Below, one piece after another: positions 42,503 through 52,188 of a stretch of 64,000 nucleotides of DNA. Origin of the DNA: Enterococcus_E cecorum_C. Lineage in GTDB: Bacteria > Bacillota > Bacilli > Lactobacillales > Enterococcaceae. The position numbers were made by a program, and so were the translations under genes. The stretch spans positions 1 to 64,000 of the forward strand of contig NZ_JBQKFH010000006.1 in the NCBI RefSeq assembly GCF_052119425.1. The letters are read 5' to 3'. The stretch's first letter is position 1. Every line of letters starts with the position of its first letter. The notes beneath the pieces were generated by a model, which saw only the letters and a program-made list of their open reading frames with translations, was not told the DNA's origin and did not search any database.

Positions 42503-43218
42503 TGCTACTTATCTTATTAGTCTTAAGTGTCGTGCTTTTCGCAATAAGTAATGTCTTTGCAAGTAATAAATGGCAAATCGGACTGTCCTTTGTATTTGGT
42601 TTTATTTTTATTGCTTCTTTAACTTTAGTAACACTTAATGTCACCCATCACTTTGGTATGAAACGAGAAGTAATCACCAAAAAAGTCGAATTACAATCAT
42701 CCGTGGCACAAAGTCAGATGCCAATCTTGTTGTATCAAGGTTTAGGTGATGGAACTGAAAAAGTGTATCTCTATCGAACAGATGAGCAACAAAAGAAACC
42801 CAAAGCAACAAATACTGATAAGGTAAAAAATGTTGTTAAACCTATAGACGGCACTAAAGCCTATCTGACCAATAAGAAAAAACAATGGGTCTATAAAAAT
42901 AGCTTTTATCGATTTCTGTTTAATATCGCGGATAATAACCATGAATACATCAAACAGACAAACGAATTTTACTTACCTGCTTCTTGGGTTACTTTAAGTG
43001 TCAAACAAGCAAAATCACTAGAAGAACAAGTAAAAAAGAATCAAGCAAAAATGGCTAAAGAAGGCCAGGCATATGTCATGAAAAAAATGAAAGAAGCAAT
43101 CCTAACTAATCCGCAAATGGATGAAGTGGCTCAAAAACAATTAAGTGAAAAATTCCAAAAAGAATATCAATCAAAAGCCATCGCTGAAATCATTAAAAAA
43201 GTAAAAAATGAAAAATAA
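42502..43218 (+). CDS. DUF4811 membrane-anchored protein
   Basis: A 238-residue protein with two N-terminal helices (about 2-20 and 28-50) and a basic soluble domain ending in a Lys/Gln-rich helical tail (about 165-238). It matches what I know as DUF4811, a Lactobacillales family found next to DHA2 exporters. It overlaps the exporter by one base, so a role as partner of that pump is likely. No catalytic motif is visible. Confidence 0.72.
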   Translation: MLLILLVLSVVLFAISNVFASNKWQIGLSFVFGFIFIASLTLVTLNVTHHFGMKREVITKKVELQSSVAQSQMPILLYQGLGDGTEKVYLYRTDEQQKKPKATNTDKVKNVVKPIDGTKAYLTNKKKQWVYKNSFYRFLFNIADNNHEYIKQTNEFYLPASWVTLSVKQAKSLEEQVKKNQAKMAKEGQAYVMKKMKEAILTNPQMDEVAQKQLSEKFQKEYQSKAIAEIIKKVKNEK

Positions 43219-43220
43219 AC

Positions 43221-43268
43221 AAAACCTCCAAGAATGCATTCCCTACATCATTCTTGAAGGTTTCTTTT
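43221..43268 (+). terminator. Terminator after the DUF4811 gene
   Basis: AAACCTCCAAGAATG and CATTCTTGAAGGTTT form a 15-bp stem with one mismatch, followed by TCTTTT. It also lies at the end of the converging 86-residue gene. Confidence 0.8.
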
Positions 43269-43271
43269 CAA

Positions 43272-43532
43272 TTAAAAATTTTTCCGTTTATTCTTCTGCT
43301 GTAACGCACGTAAGATTTGTATAAAATAATTATCTGGAGATTGCTGTACTGGATTATCTACTTGATTCACTAACTCAAAACAATCAATAAGCTCTACGTT
43401 ATTCCATCTTGCCTTATTTTCTTTATTGAACGAAAAATCATTCAATTCATAATATCGTACTGCATCAGGAGAAGCTGGTTCATTCACACTAGTAATCGAA
43501 TACTCTAAAAATTGGTTAACTGGATATTGCAT
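43272..43532 (-). CDS. Hypothetical protein, 86 residues
   Basis: I do not recognise this protein. It is polar, rich in Asn, Gln and acidic residues, with no signal peptide or transmembrane segment, and ends in a basic tail (QQKNKRKNF). The start is ATG 43532, preceded by GGAAGGTGA at 5 nt, which supports a real gene; an upstream ATG at 43556 lacks such a site. It stands alone between the DUF4811 terminator and the CmpB-like gene. Confidence 0.6.
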   Translation of the reverse strand: MQYPVNQFLEYSITSVNEPASPDAVRYYELNDFSFNKENKARWNNVELIDCFELVNQVDNPVQQSPDNYFIQILRALQQKNKRKNF

Positions 43533-43766
43533 ATGAATCACCTTCCTTTTAATCATCTCTGCCCTCTCAAGATTATTTTACCACAAAATTTGTTATCTGT
43601 TAAATGAATCAATCACTATGGAAACCTGAACCTTTACTTATTAGCTTATGTTTATTATTTTTATTTTTTATATCTTGTTATAATATTGTATATTATCTAT
43701 ACAACTCATATTTTTTGTATTATCATAGAGTTAAATATAAATAAAAATGAGTGGAGGTACTAGTGA

Positions 43767-44531
43767 ATGATTGAAATATTTGCTATTGTCGTTTTATTAT
43801 TCTTTGCTTATTCTTTTATCGGCTGGCTTTGGGAAACAATTTACTGTTCTTTAAATGCCCACCATTTTGTGTATCGTGGATTTTTATTAGGTCCGATTAC
43901 ACCTATTTATGGTTTCGGTATTTTAGGCGTCCTTTATTTAGTCGATCCTTATCAGAAAAATATTTTCGTCTTATTTTTGGTTTCAGCAATCTTAGTCAGT
44001 TTATTGGAATATGTAACGAGTTTCTTACTTGAAAAATTATTTTCATTATCATTATGGGATTACAATGATGTTCCCTTAAATATCAATGGTAGAGTTGCTG
44101 TTCCTGTTTCGATATTTTGGGGGATTTGTTGTGTATTTATTGTCAAAATTGTCCAACCTTGGATGCTTGATCAGGCATTGATTGCTTATCAAAAATATTC
44201 AATCTTTCTTCCTGTTCTCTTAATCGCGATTACATCCTGTGATTTTGGTTATACTCTGGCAAATCTTGCTAGCTTTACAAAGGCGGTCAAAGAGATTAAC
44301 GAAAGAATGGAAAACAAAAAACAAGAGCTTGGCAAAGAATTCACCTTATTTAGACAAGATACTGAGAAATTATCACATCTATTATTTGATGAAACGAAAC
44401 GTGAAATGCCAAAACTTAATTTCCAAGAAAAACGTCTATTCCATTCCTTCCCACATATGAAATTCAAAAAACTGAAAGATGCATCTAGTACAAAAGACAT
44501 TAAAGACATTTTGCGATATTTTAACAAATAA
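43767..44531 (+). CDS. CmpB-like putative ABC transporter type IV membrane protein (PF06541)
   Basis: A 254-residue protein with about five helices in the first 170 residues. The opening FAYSFIGWLWETIYCSLN, YRGFLLGPITPIYGFG and LEYVTSFLLEKLF with LWDYNDVPLNINGRV are the family blocks. A charged cytosolic tail follows. Despite the family name no ATPase is adjacent, and true transporter function is unproven. GGAGG precedes the ATG. Monocistronic. Confidence 0.78.
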   Translation: MIEIFAIVVLLFFAYSFIGWLWETIYCSLNAHHFVYRGFLLGPITPIYGFGILGVLYLVDPYQKNIFVLFLVSAILVSLLEYVTSFLLEKLFSLSLWDYNDVPLNINGRVAVPVSIFWGICCVFIVKIVQPWMLDQALIAYQKYSIFLPVLLIAITSCDFGYTLANLASFTKAVKEINERMENKKQELGKEFTLFRQDTEKLSHLLFDETKREMPKLNFQEKRLFHSFPHMKFKKLKDASSTKDIKDILRYFNK

Positions 44532-44534
44532 GCT

Positions 44535-44574
44535 AAAAAGCGGGGGCTGCAAATTTGCGCCTCCGCTTTTATTT
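44535..44574. terminator. Bidirectional terminator between the CmpB-like and acetyltransferase genes
   Basis: AAAAGCGGGGGC and GCGCCTCCGCTTTT form a GC-rich stem with T-tracts on both strands, between two converging genes. Confidence 0.8.
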
Positions 44575-45091
44575 AGGGTTGATAATTCAGATGAAAAAAA
44601 TAGCAATCTGGTAAAAATTGCGCCTCAAATTGAAACTCACTCGCATATCCTTCTAAATGGAAACCTAATTTCTGTGCTAAACGGATGCTACGCGTATTTT
44701 GACAATTAATTACTAAAAAGAAATGTTTCAGGGATCTACTTGAATACAAATAAGTTAAAAAATCACTAATAGCCTTAGACATAATCCCTTTTTGTTGAAA
44801 ATTTCGATCTAGCCAATAACTTAGATAGGCTGATTGCAACGAATAATTGATTTCATGCGCCTCAACAATACCAATAACTTGCTTTTGGTAGCAAATCACT
44901 TGAACTTCCATTAAGTGTTCTTTCATCTGAGATTGATAATAGTGAAAAAATTGCGTAAAGTCGGCTCGGTTTTGAATCATTGATGCCCAATCTAACCACT
45001 GAATGAATTCCGCTTTATTATCTCTCACAAGCAAATATAATGCCTCTTCATCATTAGGCTGCAAAGGTCTCAAGGATATTTGCTTATTCAT
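44573..45091 (-). CDS. GNAT acetyltransferase, RimJ/RimL type
   Basis: A 172-residue acetyl-CoA-dependent transferase. The start SLRPLQPNDEEALYLLVRDN, the QKGIMSKAISDFLTYLY acetyl-CoA pyrophosphate loop (a Q-x2-G-x-M variant) and INCQNTRSIRLAQKLGF with EGYA are typical of ribosomal-protein-type acetyltransferases. The substrate cannot be deduced. Its ATG overlaps the stop of the NUDIX gene by one base, so the two are cotranscribed. Confidence 0.83.
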   Translation of the reverse strand: MNKQISLRPLQPNDEEALYLLVRDNKAEFIQWLDWASMIQNRADFTQFFHYYQSQMKEHLMEVQVICYQKQVIGIVEAHEINYSLQSAYLSYWLDRNFQQKGIMSKAISDFLTYLYSSRSLKHFFLVINCQNTRSIRLAQKLGFHLEGYASEFQFEAQFLPDCYFFHLNYQP

Positions 45092-45711
45092 TAATCAAAC
45101 ACAACTTGCCAATTTGGATCATTTTTAGCTTGAAAACAAAGAGCAATCTGTTCTGCCGTATTTTTAGCACCTGATAATTCGGGAAGTTCATCTAAAGCAA
45201 AGTATTGAGAGCCAATGGTTTCACTATTTCCTTTAAATTGACCCCCAATTAGTTTACATAATACGAACACTTTACAGATATTGTATGGATAGATTGGTAA
45301 GTTATGCTTTTTACGGTCATGAAGTGCGATTAATTTTTGACATTCGACATCTAGACCCGCTTCTTCTTTTACTTCTTTCACAGTATTTTCGCGAATGGAC
45401 AAGTCAAAATCCACCCAACCACCCGGAAGTGACCAGCGACCGTCCTTTTCCTGAACTAATAATATTTTTTCATCTTTAAAGATAGCGGCTCTAGTATCTA
45501 ATTTCGGGGTTTGATAGCCAAACTCTGTGCAAAATAAGTCATAAACTTTTTCTTTTGAAACTTCGGTATACTCAGATAAGATTTCTACAGCTATTTCTCT
45601 TAATCTTGTATAGCGCTCTTTATCAAACTCATCTTTACCATACCATAAACCATTTTGGGCAATTGCTTGAATTTCCATCGCCCATTTCAGCCATTTTTCT
45701 TCTTGATTCAT
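45091..45711 (-). CDS. NUDIX hydrolase with N-terminal NUDIX_N domain
   Basis: A 206-residue pyrophosphohydrolase. Residues 1-60 form the helical N-terminal domain (EEKWLKWAMEIQAIAQNGLWYGKDEFDKERY) seen in a Gram-positive subgroup. The NUDIX box reads GGWVDFDLSIRENTVKEVKEEAGLD; the core KEVKEEAG is complete, while the first Glu of the consensus is Leu, which I believe is usual in this subgroup. Start ATG 45711 follows GAGGTG. Likely substrates are ADP-ribose-like nucleoside diphosphates. Confidence 0.85.
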   Translation of the reverse strand: MNQEEKWLKWAMEIQAIAQNGLWYGKDEFDKERYTRLREIAVEILSEYTEVSKEKVYDLFCTEFGYQTPKLDTRAAIFKDEKILLVQEKDGRWSLPGGWVDFDLSIRENTVKEVKEEAGLDVECQKLIALHDRKKHNLPIYPYNICKVFVLCKLIGGQFKGNSETIGSQYFALDELPELSGAKNTAEQIALCFQAKNDPNWQVVFD

Positions 45712-45740
45712 TTCTTTCACCTCTTTTTATCAAATGATAG

Positions 45741-45776
45741 CAAAAAACACAGGCGAAATAACCAATCGCCTATGTT
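45741..45776 (-). terminator. Terminator after lepA
   Basis: ACATAGGCGA and TCGCCTGTGT (one G-U) form a stem followed by six T on the minus strand. Confidence 0.8.
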
Positions 45777-45781
45777 CTTTA

Positions 45782-47620
45782 CTATTTTTTATTATCTTCA
45801 TCATCTGTTTTAAGAACTGCCATAAATGCTTCTTGAGGTACTTCCACAGAACCGATTTGTTTCATACGTTTTTTACCTTCTTTTTGTTTTTCAAGCAGTT
45901 TACGTTTACGTGAAACATCCCCACCATAACATTTAGCTAAGACATTCTTACGTAAAGCCTTGATATCTGTACGAGCGACAATTTTTTGACCAATCGCAGC
46001 TTGAATTGGCACCTCAAATTGTTGACGAGGAATTAATTTCTTCAATTTTTCAACAATTAATTTACCACGTTCATAAGTAAATTCACGATGCACAATAAAG
46101 CTTAGCGCATCCACTTTTTCACCATTCAATAAGATATCCATCTTAACCAAACGACTTGCACGATAACCAGCCATTTCATAATCAAGTGAAGCATAACCTT
46201 TTGTACTTGATTTCAACTTATCAAAGAAATCAAAAACAATTTCAGATAACGGAATTTCATAAACAACATTTACCCGATAATCATCTAAATAATCCATCGT
46301 CACAAAATCACCACGTTTTCGTTGAGAAAGCTCCATTACTGCACCAACATAATCGTTTGGTACCATAATTTGCGCTTTAACATACGGCTCTTCTACACGA
46401 TCAATTTTCACTTGTTCTGGAAAATCTGCTGGGTTATCTACTGTAATCATCGTACCATCTGTTAAATAAACATTATAAATAACTGATGGTGCGGTGGTGA
46501 TTAATTCTAAGTTAAATTCTCGTTCTAAACGTTCTTGCACCACATCCATATGCAATAAACCTAAGAAACCACAACGAAAACCAAAACCTAAAGCTTGAGA
46601 AGTTTCTGGTTCAAATTGTAAGGCCGCATCATTTAGTTGGAGTTTTTCTAAAGCTTCACGCAAATCATTATAACGAGAAGTATCAATTGGATATAATCCA
46701 CAATAAACCATTGGATTCATTTGGCGATATCCTTCTAAAGGCTCACTTGCTGGATTATTGGCTAAGGTAATCGTATCCCCTACACGCGTATCTTGAACGG
46801 TCTTAATTGAAGCAGTAATATAACCTACATCGCCCACCATTAAATAATCACGTTGGATGGCCTTTGGAGAAAAGACACCTACTTCAGTCACTTCAAATGT
46901 TTTACCATTACTCATTAATTGGATTTTATCGCCAGGTTTAACCATGCCATCCATAATTCGCACATTCAATACAACCCCGCGATAAGAATCATAAACTGAG
47001 TCAAAAATTAAGGCCTTCAATGGTGCTTCGATATCCCCAGTTGGCGCAGGTACATATTCCACAATTTGCTCTAAAATTTCTTCAATACCAATCCCTGCTT
47101 TGGCGCTTGCTAATACTGCTTCAGATGCATCAATGCCGATCACATCTTCTATTTCAGCACGGACACGCTCTGGATCAGCAGCTGGCAAATCAATCTTATT
47201 AATCACTGGCAATATTTCTAAATCATTATCAATAGCTAGATAAACATTTGCTAACGTTTGGGCTTCAATCCCCTGTGCTGCATCAACCACTAAAACCGCC
47301 CCTTCACAGGCTGCTAAACTACGGGATACTTCATAGGTAAAATCGACATGCCCCGGTGTGTCAATTAAATGAAAAATATATGTTTTGCCATCTTTAGCAG
47401 TATAATTCAATTCAACAGCATTTAACTTAATCGTAATGCCTCGTTCGCGTTCAAGATCCATTGAATCAAGCAACTGATCTTGCATTTCACGAGAAGATAC
47501 AGTATTTGTTTTTTCTAAAATACGGTCTGCCAAGGTAGATTTCCCATGGTCGATATGGGCGATGATTGAAAAATTACGAATCATCTCTTGGCGTTTTTTC
47601 ATTTCTTCAATCGTATGCAT
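45782..47620 (-). CDS. lepA: Elongation factor 4 (LepA), back-translocating GTPase
   Basis: A 612-residue translational GTPase that can move ribosomes back one codon. G1 AHIDHGKST, switch II DTPGHVDF and NKID are intact; the EF4-specific C-terminal domain includes RGKLIVEKLKKLIPRQ and KCYGGDVSRKRKLLEKQKEGK. The start is ATG 47620 with GAGGAAG at about 8 nt; the open frame to 47704 lacks a ribosome binding site. It stands alone between terminators. Confidence 0.96.
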   Translation of the reverse strand: MHTIEEMKKRQEMIRNFSIIAHIDHGKSTLADRILEKTNTVSSREMQDQLLDSMDLERERGITIKLNAVELNYTAKDGKTYIFHLIDTPGHVDFTYEVSRSLAACEGAVLVVDAAQGIEAQTLANVYLAIDNDLEILPVINKIDLPAADPERVRAEIEDVIGIDASEAVLASAKAGIGIEEILEQIVEYVPAPTGDIEAPLKALIFDSVYDSYRGVVLNVRIMDGMVKPGDKIQLMSNGKTFEVTEVGVFSPKAIQRDYLMVGDVGYITASIKTVQDTRVGDTITLANNPASEPLEGYRQMNPMVYCGLYPIDTSRYNDLREALEKLQLNDAALQFEPETSQALGFGFRCGFLGLLHMDVVQERLEREFNLELITTAPSVIYNVYLTDGTMITVDNPADFPEQVKIDRVEEPYVKAQIMVPNDYVGAVMELSQRKRGDFVTMDYLDDYRVNVVYEIPLSEIVFDFFDKLKSSTKGYASLDYEMAGYRASRLVKMDILLNGEKVDALSFIVHREFTYERGKLIVEKLKKLIPRQQFEVPIQAAIGQKIVARTDIKALRKNVLAKCYGGDVSRKRKLLEKQKEGKKRMKQIGSVEVPQEAFMAVLKTDDEDNKK

Positions 47621-47707
47621 GTTTTTCTTCCTCACATCTTTTTTCAGTCTTTTTATTATACCAATGATTCTAGCTGTTTGGCAATAGTAAAAAAATGCAC
47701 GCACGTT

Positions 47708-47750
47708 AAAGAAATCATGCAGCCTAATGATTCGTACTAGACTGCATGAT
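47708..47750 (-). terminator. Terminator after the activase/dehydratase gene
   Basis: ATCATGCAG and CTGCATGAT form a 9-bp stem with a TTTCTTT tail on the minus strand, 6 nt behind the stop codon. Confidence 0.65.
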
Positions 47751-47755
47751 AACTA

Positions 47756-50700
47756 TTATGTTTTTTGTAAATTTTTATTGGCAGTTGATAACATTAGACG
47801 AATACGATTTAACTGATTCACAATCGATATTCCCGGATCGTAATCAATAGCCGTAATATTTGCATTTGGGAAAGACTCACGTAAGGTTTTAAGCATCCCC
47901 TTACCTACGACATGATTTGGTAAACAGCCAAATGGTTGCATACAAATGATATTATCCACACCTGATTCTAACAGATGAATCATTTCGCCTGTTAAGAACC
48001 AACCTTCTCCTGTATGACTACCAATCGAGATATACTCTTGCGTCGATTGTGCTAGATGTTTAATCGAAGCAATACCTTCAAATCGTTGAGACTTCTCTAA
48101 CTCTTTATGCATCGGTTTTTCTAATTCTTCAATAATTTTAAGGGCTAAACTAGACAAATATTGTGCTTGTTTACTTTGACCAAGATGCTTACTGCGCCAA
48201 ACTTGATTGTATAAAGAATAGTTCATAAAGCCAATCAAATCAGGAACAACTGCTTCAGCTCCTTCTGATTCTAGCAATTCGACAATATTATTATTCGCGA
48301 TTGGAGAATACTTCACTAAGATTTCTCCCACGACACCGACACGTGGTTTTACAATATCTAGAAGTTCAATTTGATCAAAAGTGCGAATAATTTGTTTCAT
48401 ATGATGATTAAAACGTGCAAACGAACCCTTACGAACATCTTCTTTTGCAATTTCTAAGTAATGTTCATACCAGCGATTAACTTCCCCTTGATTTTTTTCA
48501 TAAGGTCTTGTGCGATATACCACACGTTCGAATAAATCACCATACATCGCAGCAAGCGCTATTCGTTTGACGAGCGGAATCGTTAATTTAAAGCCTGGTG
48601 AGGATTCAACACCTTTATTTCCCATTGATAGTGAGATAACAGGAATTTGGGCAAACCCTGCATCACTTAATGCTTTTCGCAACAACGGGATATAATTCGT
48701 AGCGCGACAACCACCACCTGTTTGCGTCAACATGACAGAAGTATTATTTAAATCATATTCTCCACTTTGCAGTGCTTCTAATAATTGGCCAATGGAAATA
48801 ATTGCGGGATAGCATGCATCATTATTCACGAAACGTAACCCCACATCAATAGCCTGAGAATTTTCAGTCGGTAAAGATACGACATTATAACCACACGCTT
48901 GAAAGGCTTGGTCTAGTAAACCTTCTTGGTGAATTGGACTGAGCATCGGTAAAAGTATGGTATGTTTTTTCTTCATTTCTTTGGTAAACACAATCGAATC
49001 TGGCACGACAACTTCGCTATAATCAAGCATCGATTTTTGTTCTCTTTCATCAATCGCAGCTTTTAAAGAACGTAGGCGAATCCGAACAGCACCTAAATTA
49101 GTTCCTTCATCAATTTTCAAAACAGTATATAGTCGATGATGACGATTTAAAATTTCTTGCACTTGATCACAGGTTACCGCATCAATCCCACAGCCAAAAG
49201 AGTTCAATTGTACAAGTTCGAGACTCGGTGTATGGCTTACTACCTTAGCCGCAGCATATAACCGCGAATGATACATCCATTGATTGACTACACGTAATTT
49301 TTCAACATCCCCTAAATGCGCAATACTATCTTCTGTAAACACATGAAAACCTTCTTGAATCATCATTTCTGCAATCCCATGATGAATTTCTGGATCCAAA
49401 TGGTAAGGCCGACCTGCCAAAACAATGCCTCGTTGATTTTTTAGCAACATTTTTTCAAGCAAGTCTTCTCCTTTTTGTTGGATATCTTGTCGACACTTAG
49501 CTAATTCTGCAAATCCTTCAGTAACCGCTGTTTGCCATTCTTCTATGGAAATAGGAAAATCATTAAAACATTCAGCTAGATTTTGGGCAACCACTTCAGG
49601 TTTAGATAAATCGAAATAAGGATGACGATAATCTACTTTTCCTGCTCTAATTTCATCAAAATTATTTGCAATAACTTCTGGATAACTTTGGACAATCGGG
49701 CAGTTAAAATGATTTTGGGCATCGGCAAATTGATTCTGCTCAAATACAACACTTGGATAAAAAATCCGATCGACGTTTTGTTCAATAAGCGCTTGAATAT
49801 GTCCATGAACTAACTTAGCAGGATAACAAACCGTATCACTTGGAATCGTTTCAATCCCTTTTTCAAACAATTCTTTATTCGAACGCGGCGATAAAACGAC
49901 TTTAAACCCAACTTTAGTGAAGATTGTATGCCATAATGGGTAGTTTTCATACATATTTAACACCCGAGGAATACCTAATGTACCATATACTGCCTCTTTA
50001 TCTTTTAATGAGCGATATCTAAATAGTCGGCGATACTTATAGTCCACTAAATTGGTGCGACGATTTTCTTTAGGGATTTTGATTTTAGCCCCACGTTCAC
50101 AACGGTTACCAGTAATAAATTGACGGCCATCGTTAAAAAGTGTGACAGTTAGCATACAATTATTTTCACATAGACCACAATGCGTAAATTCTTTTTCACA
50201 AGTAAAGTGATCTAATTCTTCTTGTGTAGCCATTTGAGATTTTTCATCAATTTGCGCATTTTCTAAAGCAATCAGCGCACAACCGAATGCCCCCATTAAC
50301 CCAGCAATACTCGGACGGATGACTTGGCGACCAGATAATAATTCAAAAGCACGTAAAACAGCATCATTATAAAAAGTACCGCCTTGACAAACGATTTTTT
50401 CGCCTAAATCTTCTGGCTTTCTGACTTTGATCACTTTAAATAGGGCATTTTTAATGACTGAATAGGATAGTCCAGCTGAAATATCCGCGACACTTGCCCC
50501 CTCTTTTTGGACTTGTTTTACTTTTGAATTCATAAAGACTGTACATCTAGAACCTAAGTCAACCGGATGAGCAGAAGTAAGAGCAATTTTGGCAAAATCT
50601 TCAATGTTATAATTTAAACTCTTAGCAAAAGTTTCAATAAATGAACCACAACCTGATGAACAAGCTTCATTGAGTTGAATTGCACTTAAAGCTCCGTCTT

Positions 50701-51979
50701 TTATGGTCATCGCCTTCATATCTTGACCGCCAATATCTAAAATAAAGTCCACGCCCGGTTGGAAATGATTCGCTGCTTTATAATGGGCAATGGTTTCAAC
50801 TTGCCCTAAATCAAGTTTCAATGCATGTTTAATCAAGTGTTCGCCATACCCAGTGACACAAGACTTAGCAATATAACAATCTTCAGGTAATTTTTGATAA
50901 ATGTCTTGGATGACTTCGATGACACTTTCCAATGGTTTACCTTTATTATTGCCATACGATTGATAGCAAATTTGGGACTCTTCATTAATCAAGATAACTT
51001 TACTCGTGGTTGAGCCAGCATCAATCCCTAAAAACAACGGTCCTTTTTGCTGAGAAAGTAATTGGTAAGAGACAGTACTTTCCTGATGCCTTTTTTGAAA
51101 TTCAGCCAATTCTACTTGATCTTTAAACAAAGGGGGCAGCGTCTGGCTTACACTCACCCTGGCATTTTTCTGTGATTCTAATTGTTGAATCAATGAATCA
51201 ATCGTTCTGGTTTGTCCATTATTTGCTAAAATAGCCGCACCAATCGCGACATAATACTGTGAATCATCCGGGAAAATAACCTGTTCAGGCAGCAATTGTA
51301 AGGTCTCGATAAAACGATGGCGTAACTCAGATAAGAAAGTTAATGGACCGCCTAAAAAAGCAACATTTCCTTTAATTTTTCGGCCACTCGCTAAACCAGC
51401 GATTGTTTGATTCACAACTGCTTGGAAAATACTGGCCGCAATATCATTTCTAGAAGCACCTTCATTGATTAAAGGCTGTACATCGGTTTTAGCAAATACC
51501 CCACAGCGAGAAGCAATCGGATAAATTTGTTCATAATTTTTTGCTAACTCATTTAAACCAACGGCATCGGTTTGTAATAGTGCAGCCATTTGATCGATAA
51601 ATGCTCCTGTCCCGCCAGCACAGCTCCCATTCATTCTTTGTTCTAAACTACCTTCAAAAAAAGTAATCTTTGCATCTTCGCCACCTAATTCAATAGCGAC
51701 ATCGGTTTGAGGAATTTTTTGTTCAATCGCTTCCGTACAGACAATCACTTCTTGCACAAAAGCTAAATCCAATATTTCAGCTAATCCCATTCCAGCTGAA
51801 CCAGTGATTGTTAATTGTGCCGGACCATCATATACCTTTTGTGCTTGCTTTAAGACATCTAATACACAATTTGCCACATCAGCAAAGTGTCTTTGATATT
51901 TTTTAAATATGAGTTGCTTATCCTCATTTAAAATGACCACTTTGACTGTCGTTGAGCCAACATCAATTCCTATTCTCAT
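47756..51979 (-). CDS. Giant 2-hydroxyacyl-CoA dehydratase activase-like protein
   Basis: A 1407-residue cytosolic protein fusing several modules of the HgdC/BadFG-HgdB system. Two ASKHA ATPase activase domains lie at about 1-265 (MRIGIDVGSTTVKVV, CAGGTGAFIDQMA) and 315-575 (FLGIDAGSTTSKVIL, ACSSGCGSFIETFA), each with the Cys that in dimeric activators ligates the shared 4Fe-4S cluster. A cysteine-rich linker (HCGLCENNCMLTV), a DUF2229 domain (about 670-890) and a C-terminal HgdB-like region with further Cys follow. The family is widespread in Firmicutes; its substrate is unknown. It is monocistronic and divergent from a TetR gene. Oxygen sensitivity is inferred from the cluster. Confidence 0.88.
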   Translation of the reverse strand: MRIGIDVGSTTVKVVILNEDKQLIFKKYQRHFADVANCVLDVLKQAQKVYDGPAQLTITGSAGMGLAEILDLAFVQEVIVCTEAIEQKIPQTDVAIELGGEDAKITFFEGSLEQRMNGSCAGGTGAFIDQMAALLQTDAVGLNELAKNYEQIYPIASRCGVFAKTDVQPLINEGASRNDIAASIFQAVVNQTIAGLASGRKIKGNVAFLGGPLTFLSELRHRFIETLQLLPEQVIFPDDSQYYVAIGAAILANNGQTRTIDSLIQQLESQKNARVSVSQTLPPLFKDQVELAEFQKRHQESTVSYQLLSQQKGPLFLGIDAGSTTSKVILINEESQICYQSYGNNKGKPLESVIEVIQDIYQKLPEDCYIAKSCVTGYGEHLIKHALKLDLGQVETIAHYKAANHFQPGVDFILDIGGQDMKAMTIKDGALSAIQLNEACSSGCGSFIETFAKSLNYNIEDFAKIALTSAHPVDLGSRCTVFMNSKVKQVQKEGASVADISAGLSYSVIKNALFKVIKVRKPEDLGEKIVCQGGTFYNDAVLRAFELLSGRQVIRPSIAGLMGAFGCALIALENAQIDEKSQMATQEELDHFTCEKEFTHCGLCENNCMLTVTLFNDGRQFITGNRCERGAKIKIPKENRRTNLVDYKYRRLFRYRSLKDKEAVYGTLGIPRVLNMYENYPLWHTIFTKVGFKVVLSPRSNKELFEKGIETIPSDTVCYPAKLVHGHIQALIEQNVDRIFYPSVVFEQNQFADAQNHFNCPIVQSYPEVIANNFDEIRAGKVDYRHPYFDLSKPEVVAQNLAECFNDFPISIEEWQTAVTEGFAELAKCRQDIQQKGEDLLEKMLLKNQRGIVLAGRPYHLDPEIHHGIAEMMIQEGFHVFTEDSIAHLGDVEKLRVVNQWMYHSRLYAAAKVVSHTPSLELVQLNSFGCGIDAVTCDQVQEILNRHHRLYTVLKIDEGTNLGAVRIRLRSLKAAIDEREQKSMLDYSEVVVPDSIVFTKEMKKKHTILLPMLSPIHQEGLLDQAFQACGYNVVSLPTENSQAIDVGLRFVNNDACYPAIISIGQLLEALQSGEYDLNNTSVMLTQTGGGCRATNYIPLLRKALSDAGFAQIPVISLSMGNKGVESSPGFKLTIPLVKRIALAAMYGDLFERVVYRTRPYEKNQGEVNRWYEHYLEIAKEDVRKGSFARFNHHMKQIIRTFDQIELLDIVKPRVGVVGEILVKYSPIANNNIVELLESEGAEAVVPDLIGFMNYSLYNQVWRSKHLGQSKQAQYLSSLALKIIEELEKPMHKELEKSQRFEGIASIKHLAQSTQEYISIGSHTGEGWFLTGEMIHLLESGVDNIICMQPFGCLPNHVVGKGMLKTLRESFPNANITAIDYDPGISIVNQLNRIRLMLSTANKNLQKT

Positions 51980-52040
51980 GTTTCCACCCTTTTTCTTTCA
52001 AACTATCATCAATAATCATAAATTAGATTTCCAACACCTG

Positions 52041-52070
52041 TTGAATATTGAGCAAAGTGTTTGATATAAT
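52041..52070 (+). promoter_or_regulatory. Possible promoter of the TetR gene
   Basis: TTGAAT (52041-52046), 18-nt spacer, TATAAT (52065-52070) on the plus strand in the 209-bp divergent gap. I saw no clear palindrome. Confidence 0.5.
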
Positions 52071-52188
52071 ACATTATATATTTTAAAAATTCATGATTAA
52101 AAAAGCAATCGACAATAAAAATGCATTTGTGAGATAAGCAACAGACGATGATTATTTGTTGAAAAAAATTGAAATTTGGTGAGAAAAA

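Noticed and set aside
44479..44709. 76-codon plus-strand ORF spanning the terminator at 44.55 kb
   Set aside because: It runs through a strong terminator and the antisense of the acetyltransferase gene.
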